Assembly: GCF_902459465.1 (NCBI RefSeq)
Contig: NC_047070.1
Coordinates: forward strand, 14,720,156 to 14,784,155
Reading direction: 5' to 3'
DNA from: Asterias rubens
Lineage: Eukaryota; Echinodermata; Asteroidea; Forcipulatida; Asteriidae
DNA length: 64,000 nucleotides
This document shows positions 23,401 through 35,400 of this stretch, piece after piece. Below the pieces are notes generated by a model, which saw only the letters and a list, made by a program, of their open reading frames with translations, was not told the origin of the DNA and searched no databases. The position numbers and the translations under genes were made by a program. Position 1 is the first letter of the stretch. Each line of letters opens with the position of its first letter.

Positions 23401-26400
23401 ATAAAATTAGAGCATGTACACAAAAATTAAACTGTGCACAAAGACCTCTTAGAATGTCTCATCCTTCAACAGACTCTTAAAGAATCAAGAAACACAAGAA
23501 ATTGTCAACCCATTTAAAGACATCCAACCAAAATGACAGTCAAACATTGCCAGTCCAAATTGTAGAAAATTACCAAATACCAATAAAATATGTTGCTTTG
23601 GTTTCAAGACAACAAGTAGCAAGTGTACACAAATACAGAAAGGTAAACAAAAACTAATGACAAAATCCCAGCCCATGACACAAGTGTTCCAGCGTAGCAA
23701 ACCCTTTGAAATATCAAGCGGACATTGCAAGTCCAAATTGAAGAAAACTACCAAACACGAGTAAAATATGTTGCTTTGGTTTCAAGTAAACAAATAACAG
23801 GTAGTAAAAAATTAAAGTAGGTAAAAAAAAGTTCATAATGAAAACCGAACCCATATGATACAAGGGTTCCGGTGAGGTAATACCTTTGAAATAACTATCG
23901 GACATTGCAAGTCCAAATTGAAGAAAACTACCAATCACGAGTAAAATATGTTGCTTTGGTTTCAAGTAAACAAATAACAATCTGTATGGGAAAAAAAATA
24001 TTTTAGATTAGAAGGTAAACGAAAAAAAATAAATAAAATCCAAGCCCATGACACCAGTGTTCCGGCGAGGCAATCCCTTTGAAATAACTATCGGACGCTG
24101 CAAGTCCAAATTGAAGAAAACTACCAAAACACGAGTAAAATATGTTGCTTTGGTTGCAAGTAAACAAATAACAGGCTGTATGAAAAAAGAAAAAAAAATC
24201 CAAGCCCATGACACAAGTATTTCAGGGTAGCGATTCCTCTGTACTCCCTCCGCTCATTTATCCACTGTGATGTGGCAATGTCAAGACAATCCCTAAATAA
24301 GCAATGGCAACAAAAATCCTTAATGAGATGCATTATGATGGGCACCGGTTACTCCCATCCAGCCTACATGTTAGTCACGGCCGGTGCCATGCCACAGCAA
24401 CTGATGTACAGCAATGCCTACCCAAGAAGGCCTCCGTTATAAGAGTAAACGAATATAAATAATATCCTCAATCCGGTCTCTCCCTGACGTCGATGTTAAG
24501 AATTATTTGCAATTTTAAGTGTTTGTCAAGTGGACTGTTAGACAAGCATTCCTCATCTGTGTCAATTGTATCAAGGCCTTCTGGTTGCAACCAAGACATT
24601 CTAAGACATTTACATTTACATAACCACCCTTTGTGACAAATTAGTTTGTTGTACACAGAATATTTTAGAGGATTTTACAATGGCTGATACAGCACGAGGC
24701 CAATTTAAATGTGAGGCCAATTTAAACTGTTTTAATCTGTTCTATTTAAGTAGCTGCTTTAAAATTCTTTACACTGAATATTTATATTGATATATATTCT
24801 CTTTACAATACACTAAAAAACCCAAAATGTTCTGAGGCATTTACATTTAAATATTCAACCTTAAAGGGCTTTGTGACAAAGCAACCAATGGTTTAGCGTC
24901 CATGATTATGAATCAAACAAAGAAATTGTGATTCAACAGTTATTCTAGTCATTTGAACTTGGCAGTTATCTTGGGGATTCGAACCCCAACCTTGTAATCA
25001 CAAGTCCTTGCAGTCTAACCACTGGACCACAGTGACCAATCTTAGTTGCTGTTTCTAGACCCTACATAATGTGGACTTCTTTTATTCTCAGGTCTACACT
25101 TCATATGTGGCGTTAAAACATAACCTGTAAAACAATTTTTAAATTTCTATTTTGATTATTATCCGAGCTTACATCATCATTAATTACTACCTGCATATTC
25201 TATAATAATATGTTTTGTTAATTTTGTTGTTGAACAACTGCAGACAGAATTAATCATTTTACCAGACATTTTTAATAGCTGTGTGATGTTAAAGGGAAGG
25301 TACACGTTTGGTAATTACTCAAGACAAATATTAACTTAAAAACTGACTTGATAACGAGCATTGGAAAGCTGTTGATAGTATAAAACATTGTGAGAAACGG
25401 CTCCTCTGAAGTAGCGTAGATTTTGAGAAAGAGGCTATTTCTCACTAAAATATTAAAAGACTTCAAGCCATGTTACATTTAGTGGGGTCTTAGAGTGTTT
25501 CTTGACAATATTTCTTCATAAAATTACCAAATTGACGAAAGGTTTTTCTGAAACCCCTTTTATAGCACATCACTGTCAGTGTAAGATGCCCTGAGCTAGC
25601 TGGTCAGAAATGAGCCGTGTATAGTAGATCAATAACATTCTATGCATAGTCCCTATTCTGCATAATGGAACGCTACCAGCACGACTGATTGACACTTGTT
25701 CCTTAAACCCCCGAATGTACATCAGCCAGTCCGAAATTATGTAAATCATACCAAGTGTGTAGCCCTTTCAACGATGGTATCCTAACATCTTAGTGTTTCA
25801 AACCCCGAAATATGTTCCTGCATAATGGAACGCTCCTGTTACAAACCAAATAGCACGTCAGAAGGACACTTACTCTTGCCCATCATGTTTGATGTATCTA
25901 GTCTGCATCCATTTGTAATAATTCAGGGACGTAATAAATTAATCAGACCCCCAAATCCACAAATGTTAATTGCAATCTCCCAGAAAAAAAAACCCTCAAA
26001 GTGCTGGGTTGTTTTTATGTATACATGCCATTGAGTTATTGAAGATTTTTGATTATAAGTTCTTTTTCCTTATATATTTGGTTTGCGGTAACACCATACA
26101 TGTGTGTTTCTACTTGCCAGGTAGAGTTAATAGAGTTTGTTCTTAGAGAACTGTCTTGCTTTATTCTATTATCGTGGAGTAAATTTTTTGGTGTTCGGGA
26201 GACTTCTCAGTTCTGAAAAGAACTTTCCTCCTTATTAACTATAACCTGGGTGGATGGTATAGAAATAGGCTGGGACTAGTACTTTAGCTTATAGGATCGT
26301 AATTAACTGTACTACCGCGGAGTCACTTCTTGAATTGGTCTCAACGTTTCAACAAGCTTGCTCCAGTCATCTTCAAGGAGGCTTGCTGTATCAAGACATG

Positions 26401-29400
26401 CAGTACATTCCGATGTAGAATTTAACACACCTTGCATTTGTGATAACAATCTATTGGTAATTTATTTTTATGTAAATTTGAATTCTCCAGATGTGAATTT
26501 TCTTTTACTTGAAAGTCAAAATGGATATGAAAATGACACAAGAGAAACCATCATGGTTTTCCTTGAAAAGTTATTGTTTAAACGCCTCTGTTCTAAGTAA
26601 GTTACTGGGCTTAGATGTCATAGAAAACTTTGCAAATACTTGGTGCATGATGAGCCCAATTTTATAAAGCTGTTAAGCTGTTAAGCGTTAAGCTGTTAAG
26701 CTAAAATTCTGCTCAGAAAATTTATTGGCTAAGCAAGAAATGACCTTGATACCAGTTGGGCAATGGTAACTGTACAATATTTTGGCTGGTAACCTTTTTT
26801 TGATAAGCAATGCTCAGTTTGCTGTGCTTAAGCAATGCTCAGTTTGTTGTGCTTAGTGAGTTGTTTTTTTGTGCTTACAGGCTTTATGAAATTGGCCCTG
26901 GTCTACCTTGCAACCCAACCTAGTCACTATATATATAGACCAGCATGCACCTCGCCCTACGGCTAACACGCCTGCATTCCCAGTATTTGCAAGGATGTCT
27001 TTGGTTGAACAGTATGTATTGTTGAAAAAAAGAAGAAAAAAATAAATAAATAACAACTTGCTCAGGTTGAAAGTAACCATTTTGAGCTGTATATAAATAT
27101 TCAAAAACATATATACACATATTGCAACTATTCTATGTATACTATCTGACAAAACAATTATAAGAACAAAACTCTAGCAATGTTCACTGCAACTATAACA
27201 ACAACAACTCTCTACGAATTAAAAGATTTCAGTAAAAACACATTTTTTTCACCTACAATATAAATATCTTCAATAAAATTAGTAGCACTTGGAAAAATTG
27301 TTTCCCCCAACAAGAAAGTGGATGAAGATCAGACAGAATTGACGGAAAAACACAAAAGTACACTCTGTCTGAGGTGGGATTTGTGGGTTGAACAAACAGC
27401 ACCAAATGTGTTACCTTCACCGGGAATGGTTGGTTATTATTGTTAGTAACAACTGCATTCACAAGTCTCACACATATCTACACAGCACAGGCAAAAGGGC
27501 AAGTTTAAGAAGTTGGGTTTCTCCAGTTCAAGAAATATATAAACCAACTTTGGGTGAAAGTTTGCCTGAACTTCAAGTCTTCTAAACAATTTATGTAGTG
27601 GTTTGGAAACTTCATGCGCAAGACAGACTTTTATTTACTACATACATTGATAAGTAGTTCACCATGCAGGTCATTAATACTAAGTCATAAAAATCTAAAA
27701 TTGGTTCTTTGCATTGATCTCATTTTTTTGTGGTTCTTTTAGGGAATAAAAGACTCAGGTCCAGTCTGTAGCATGGTAAGCGTGGCACCAATTTTGCACA
27801 CTTGTAATATCAATAAAGGATCGACTACAACAAAATGACATTAAATGAAATCAAAGCAACAGCATAAGCCTGATAGCACACCTTCTTCTTCCTCCTCCTC
27901 GCCTCCTGCCATGGCTGCCTGCATCTCAGCTGGAGTCTTCTTCTTCCTTGAGATACGCCCAGAATCGTCAGGCTCAACGACCTCCTCCTTCTCTATTGTC
28001 TTTTTCTTCAAGCCATACTGAAAGACAGAGGTGATTATAAAGGAACCACACTGTTAAAAAAGGTTTGTGGAGCCAAGTTCGGCTGAACGTGAACGTCATA
28101 AAATTTCTAGGTGACGTCACCACTTTTGGCTTATTGCATGCTCACATATGACGTCTGCACGTACATACCCAACGTGAGAAATGGTAACTTTCTTGTAAGC
28201 TAAAAGAGATTTCAACAAAACAACTTTCTGATGTTATCGTTCCAAGTTTTTGTTCGTGTAATGGCAGCTAAACCTCCCTAGATTCAGAATACATGCAGTC
28301 CAGGGCCTAGACTGGGATCCTACTGAGATGAGACACTGGGACACAAGCATGTGAAAATTTGACCTCAATTGGTCGACGAAGTTGCGAGACAATAATGAAA
28401 GAAAAACCACTCTTCTCACGAAATTGTGTGCTTTCAGATGCTTGATTTCTAGACCTCAAATTCTAACTTTCAAGTCTCGAAATCAAGTTTGTCGAAAAAG
28501 ACTTCTTTCTCGAAAACTACGTCACCTCAGAGGGAGCCGTTTCTCACAATGTTTTATACCATCAACAGCTCTCCATTGCTCGTTACCAAGTAAGGTTCTC
28601 TGCTAATAATTATTTTGAGTAATTACCAATAGTGTCCACTGCCTTTAAGTCAGACGAAACTTGTCAAAGTGGCCGTCTCTTTATGTCGCCATATTGCTCA
28701 CCTTTTCTCGTATTCTTTGTCTCTCTACTTCTCTTTCTGCCTCCATTTTATCATGTCTCTGTTTGCGTTCATTCTCTTGTTCCATCCGCGCCTCCTCAAT
28801 CAGCCGCGCTTGTTCTGCTTCCTCCTCCGTCATTTCTTTGCCTCCGAGGTTACCAAGTTCACCTTCAGTAAAATATGAAGAACGTTTTCATTTTTTTCTG
28901 AGAAATGCTTTTCGTTCATCATGTTAGTTGACATTTTTAGATCTGCATTGTCTTGATTTAAATTATTTGTTTAGTTGTTAGTGTTTAAATTATAATGGCA
29001 TTTAATATATTTAAATATTCAGCAGCTTGATGTAAAAAACAAGCCCAAGGACCGTCCTACTTCTTCATTCGGTGCAGGGTTTAAAGACAGTGGACAAGAT
29101 TGGTAAAGACTAGTCTTCACAGTCGGTGTATCTCAACATATGCATAAAATAACAAACCTGTGAAACTTTGAGCTCAATCGGTCGTAGAAGTTGCGAGATA
29201 ATAGTGAAAGAAAAAAACACCCTTGTCACACGAAGTTGTGTGCTTTCCGATGCTTGATTCCGAGACCTCAAATTCTGAGCTTGAGGTCTCGAAATCAAAT
29301 TCGTGGAAAAATTACTTCTTTCTCAAAAACTACGTCACTTCAGAAGGAGCCGTTTCTCACAATGCTTTATACTATCAACCTCTCCCCATTACTCGTTACC

Positions 29401-32400
29401 AAGTAAGGTTTTATGCTAACAATTATTTTGAGTAATTACCAATAGAGTCCACCGCCTTTAAAAGTAAGAATTAAAATGGTGTACTGCTTATTTTTGCTTA
29501 GCAGACTTTTGTCTGTAAAACATAGGGTGCAATCGTTTAGCTTCCCCAGGTTGACCCGGGTGTGTGGCGTGTTTTTTTTCCAGGACGAACGTGTGCAGAT
29601 AATTACCCACGTTTGTCCTGGAAAAAAAAAACGCCACACACCGGGTCGACCCAGGGAAGCTAAACGAACGCACCCACAGTCATAACATTTACAACAACAC
29701 CATGCTGATAGAACCCTTTCTCCATAGTATTACCACAAATTTTCTTATTTTTAGTGTCTCTCCACCATGCAAACCTTCAAGTCTTAGACCATAGACCTTC
29801 ATCATGATGCAACCATCTTGAATTTCTCCCATTGATATCAATGTTACCAAACTGAGGCTGGAAGAACAAAATAGTCTGGTTCCTATTTGCAAAATGATTA
29901 TTAGCATTCATGATTGTTATTCGATATGAGCAACAAGACCAAAATGGAGGCAGCATGATAACAGTCTATTGTATGCTTCAGCAGCTCTAATGACATTCGG
30001 CAGCGCCCAGGTCAGATGAATAAGTTGTTCAAAGGCCATAGAAACCACACATTGTTACAAGACGCATATTACACAGCTCAATATTGCGAGACATATTTAA
30101 TGAGATTCAACAGAGCGATTCTTTGTCGTGATCGCCGGCCTAATTTATTCAAATGAGATGCATCATGTGTCAAGAACTGTATTACGCAGTATGTAATTAG
30201 TGGAGTATACAATCTGTAATGCAGGGCGAAAATGTGGAACAATACTGTTCAACCCCTATAGGACTCTTCAACATACAATGGATGCAATGCATCTGGCATG
30301 ATTATGTTTCTTTTCATTACAATTTCTGCGAATTTTCTGTTCCACCGTTATCTTTTCCAACAAGTGTATTGTAATTAATTTCATATTCATGACTTTTTTG
30401 AGCGCCTTTGAACAGTTTTGGTTGATTTTAGCGCTATGTAAATTTCTTCTTCTTCTTCGCTTCCCCCCCCCCACTATTTATTTAGAAGTTTTCCATCAGA
30501 ATTGTTACATTTTTTAAATGACATCTTCATCATTTGATCATGAAGCAGGACTGATCACTACTAATTGCCTCTTTCAATAACTCTTACGTAATGTAAATTG
30601 TTTCAATGTGTTCTTTTTATCATGATTCAAGATATCATAGTAAGAATATCATGGTATTAAAGAATAAAACCACCAGCGATTGACTTTCAATCTGAAAGCT
30701 TAACAGATTTAAATCATCCTTGAACAATTTCCTTAATTAAATGAAGTCATGTTCAAGAAACTGTATCTGGGAAAAAACACTGATTATGGATGTTCTTCTC
30801 CTAACTTACAGTGTGAGCCCAAATTTCTGATTTGTTTTGGTTGATCACAAAAAACCTAAACACTGCCTCTGACTTTTTTGTCAGTTCAACCAACCACATA
30901 GTTTTCATTGAATTTCCTGTGTTTTATATACTTAAAGACACTGGACACTATTGGTTATTGTCAGAGACCAGTCTTCTCACTTGGTGTATCTCAAAATATG
31001 CATAAAATAACAAACCTGTGAAAATTTGAGCTCAATCGGTCATCGAAGTTGCGAGATAATAATGAAAGAAAAACACCCCTGTCACACGAAGTTGTGTGCT
31101 TTCAGATGCTTGATTTCGAGACCTCAAATTCTAAATCTGAGGTCTCGAAATCAAATTCATGAAAAATTACCTCTTTCTCAAAAACTACTCCACTTCAGAG
31201 GAAGCCGTTTCTCACAATATTTTATACTACCAACCTCTCCCCATTACTCGTTACCAAGTAAGTGTTTCTGCCAATAATTATTTTGTGTAATTACCAATAG
31301 TGTCCACTGCCTTAAAATGCTGCAATATTTTTGAGTAGGATCTGATAATTGAATAACGTTTTAAAAAATTATATTGGTATAAGCACATAATTTTATGAGG
31401 CATTTAAGCATAGAATTCCTCAGTAAGCACATTTGAAATATTAAGGCAATAGTCCAGCAGTTTGGTTGTTGAGTAACCATATGGTATTGGATTTTGTCAA
31501 GAGACATGAAGCAGCCTAGTAAGTCTCTCCAGGGAATCAAGGTTAAGTGTTTTTATATAAGAATTTATTATCTTCATGAATATAAATTTTGAAATAACAT
31601 TGCCATAATATTGTTGTCTATAATGATTGGTGCGCTATGGTATAAAGCTAAATCCCAAGCAGTTAAATACATTTTCTTGAAGGTTATTTGTCCTTCAAGT
31701 AAATTGTTTGATTGTTGTTTTGCTGGCTTTGTTAGCTTGCTTCTCTTGCTTCTCTATTTCTAAAACATTCTGCTCAAAAATGAAAGATTTTCTCTAAATG
31801 AAGCCAACATGATAAATATCGCATTGACATTTATCTAAATATCGCATTGATGACAGTTCAATCTTTTGAATTCAACTTAATGATATTCATGCTAAAAACA
31901 GCTCTGAGACCCCTTTATGCAAATGTATTTTAATTAGTAATGATCTCTTAACGAGACAACAGCACAGCAGATGTTACTGATTGACAGAGAGATCTCATTA
32001 TAAAGCTCAGGAGGGGGGGAACGTTAATACACACAGAAGAAACCCTCGCCAATGTACAGCATACAGCACAGCAATGGGCTGCAGATAATTGCAAACTGAG
32101 ATCAACGTAGGAGGAGAGGAAAAAACCCCAAACAGACTGGGAGAAGAAAAGCGTAGTCAATATGCAATAACGCCAAGTAGGCTAGCATGCTATACATCCC
32201 TCCATAGATATGTCACACAATGCCATGCTAGGGTATAAGGAATGGCTATACGGCACCGGGGGATTGCCACGCCACAAAAGGACTTAAACTACATAATGGC
32301 CGCTGCACAAAAGGGGGTGGCAATGGCGATATTAGAGGCATGAGGCTCGCAAGTATAGAGTTACTCCTTGATATACAAGTCAGATTTCTTGGCAATATTT

Positions 32401-35400
32401 TGCTGCTAGTCCCCGGCGACCCGAAGACAGAAAAAAAAAAGAGTATTTTCTCGGACTTGTATTGAACTAAAAAATTTCATCTTGAAGAAAATAATAATCC
32501 GCCTGGTGCTTTACCTGGCGTTTTTTTTCCCCATAAGATGGAAGAGAGCCGTAAATATCTCGTAGCTCTTTCCAATTGAATTATTCATATCACTATAAGC
32601 GGTCAGAGGCTGCAGGATACAAATCCCTGGTAATTTTTTTTATTTTATAAATACCTTGGGAAATTTGTGAGCCGCTAATTTAGCGTCTATTTTGCAGAGA
32701 GCTAAGAGAGGATTTTTTGTATTCAAGTATTTCTGTCCTCGCACTCAAGCTTTGACAATCAACATTTTTCCCCAAAGACCGATCTGGAATAAAATATATT
32801 GATTTCTTAAAGATGCATTCTTGGTGTGTTTTTTCAAGAGAAAACACGATTTAAAGGACTTTCAACTGACTTATAAAGGGGAAAAACATGTTGTTTTTGT
32901 TATGTTTTTTTTTATAAATAAAGTAAGTGGTAGGACTAGAGGGCACAATTTGTACTAAGAAGCCAAAAAATACATGCACTTTTGTTTTCAATTTTTTTTT
33001 TGCTAAATACAGTTAACAATGTGTCATACAGTAGACACAGTTTTAATATTTGAATTTGTAAATGTTTGTATTTTTCTAATAAATTTGAACAGCTGGTTAT
33101 TAGATCCGCAAGCATAAAAATAATTTACACTAAATCTTTAATTTTTTTCATGAAAATCAAACATGAATCAGAAATTCACAGGCGTGTATTGAATTTTTTT
33201 CAGAACATCCCTGCAACAAATTATAATTTCACTGACAAATTTACCAATCCTATCTCTGAAGCTGCGTGGCTTAGGTTACACGGCCAGGATTTAATTTAAT
33301 TGAAATTCAGGCCGATGATGTTCCATGTGCAATCAATAAAGATAAACATACACTACAACAGACAGTTATGACATATCATTAATCACAATTAAAAACTGCA
33401 TGAATTTAACAGAGTCTGTTCTTCTTAGGAATATTGATTTTTTTTTTTTTTCAAATCATGCATGGAAATAGAAATAACAACACTAATAATATTTATCACC
33501 TTTAAAACTGCATGAATTTAACCAAGTCTGTTCTTCTCGACAGCATTATTGATTGAATTATTTAAAAAAACATGGATAAATGTAGTAAAAAAAAACAAAG
33601 TTTCTTATGGCCATACAGAATACAATCTGCACAGGCAGGCAGAGCTTCTGAAGTTTTTAATATCATTTACACTAAAACTTTATGAATCTAACCAAGTATG
33701 TTTTTCTCAGCAATATTGATTGACTTTAAAAAATTGTGTCTAGTAAAAAAAACTACCATGATTCTTAAGTGGTCTCATGGACAAATATGAGTTATTTACA
33801 ATCTACATACCGAGCCCAATGCAAACGACACACAGCCACACCTTCCTTTGATATTGATTTAGTCCAGCCAAATTAAAGGCAGTGAACACTATTGGTAATT
33901 GTCAAAGACTAGCCTTCACAGTTGGTGTAAGTTCTAAATCTGAGGTCTCGAAATCAAATTCATGGAAAATTACTTCTTTCTCGAAAACTATGGCACTCGA
34001 GAGGTAGCCGTTTCTCACAATGTTTCATACCATTAACCTCTCCCCACTACTCGTCACCAAGAAAGGTTTTATGCCAATACTTATTTTGAGTAATTACCAA
34101 TAGTGTCCACCGCCTTTAAGCGAAGAGGCTGTAGGTCAGTGGCTGTCATATATATACAGACTGTATAGAGTTGTACCTGTATAGAGTTGTACTTCAAGAG
34201 CACCATGTTTATTATGTCTCTGGCTTAACTCTGTCTGGTTGTCCTTTGTCAGACTCCGAGTGATTAGAACAAATATTAAAGGGATATTTCCACAATTTTT
34301 CCTGCATGTTTGTTCCACAAAGAGGACACGCGCAAAAAATGTAACCTGACAAAAAATGTTGAGCGTCATTTGGTTTTCATCAACATCAAAAGTCGAACAA
34401 CTTGATTTGATACAAATTTTACCTGATTGTTTACCCGATTGTTTACTGATAAAGGCACAACTTTGTCAGTTTGGCAAAATTCTTAATTGTTTAAGGTAAA
34501 CAGATGGGGTCAAATCTCATTCTCAGGTTTTCTTAATAAAATGTGAAACTTATATTATATTTGACTTTCCCAACATTGTAAAAAAAAAATTGTTTTATAG
34601 CCATGGGCCCGGAAAGTTTGAATATGCATTATGCAGGAGACTTGCAGTCTATTGCAGTTAGTAAACGTAAACCACTATGCTTTATTTATCAACAAAATGT
34701 GACTGAAAATCACAGAAACCTTGAAGCTGTCAAAGAAAGCTTCATTTTTAAAGCTCTTTCATCTCTAAGAAAAGAAAATGCAGAAAATATTGACTGAGTT
34801 GAAAACATGGAGAGATTCTTAGGTGGAAACAATTTAAGCCAAATCTTTCAACTACTCTTAGTGTTATTGTGGAGCAAGTTTGTGAGGTCAGATATTTATG
34901 CAAAACAAGAAGTTGTTAAAGTTATTTCAGAAAACAGACTTAAAGCCAGTGGACACTATTGGTAATTACTCAAAATAATTATTAGCATAAAACCTTACTT
35001 GGTGACAGGTAATGTGGAGAGGTTGATAGTATAAAACATTGTGAGAAACTGCTCCCTCTGAAGTGATGTAGTATTTGAGTAATTTTCCACGAATTTGATT
35101 TTGAGACCTCAAGTTTAGAATTTGAGGTCTCGAAATCAAGTATCTGAAAGCACACAACTTCGTGTGACAAGGGTGTTTTTTTCTTTCATAGTTATCTCGC
35201 AACTCCGACGACCAAATAAGCTCGAATTTTCACAGGTTTGTTATTTTATGCATATGTTGAGATACACCAAGTAAGAAGACTGGTCTTCGACAATTACCAA
35301 TAGTGTCCACTGTCTTTAACCATGCAACAAAGTCTGTTAATTTAAAGAAGTCGGACCATCGGTTATCCGTTTCACTCCACAAATACATGAAGAAAGTAAA

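Noticed and set aside
23485..24345. Several minus-strand frames with hydrophobic repeats (KPKQHILLVFGSFLQFGL)
   Set aside because: They are translations of the 180-bp tandem repeat, shared in several frames; not a membrane protein gene.
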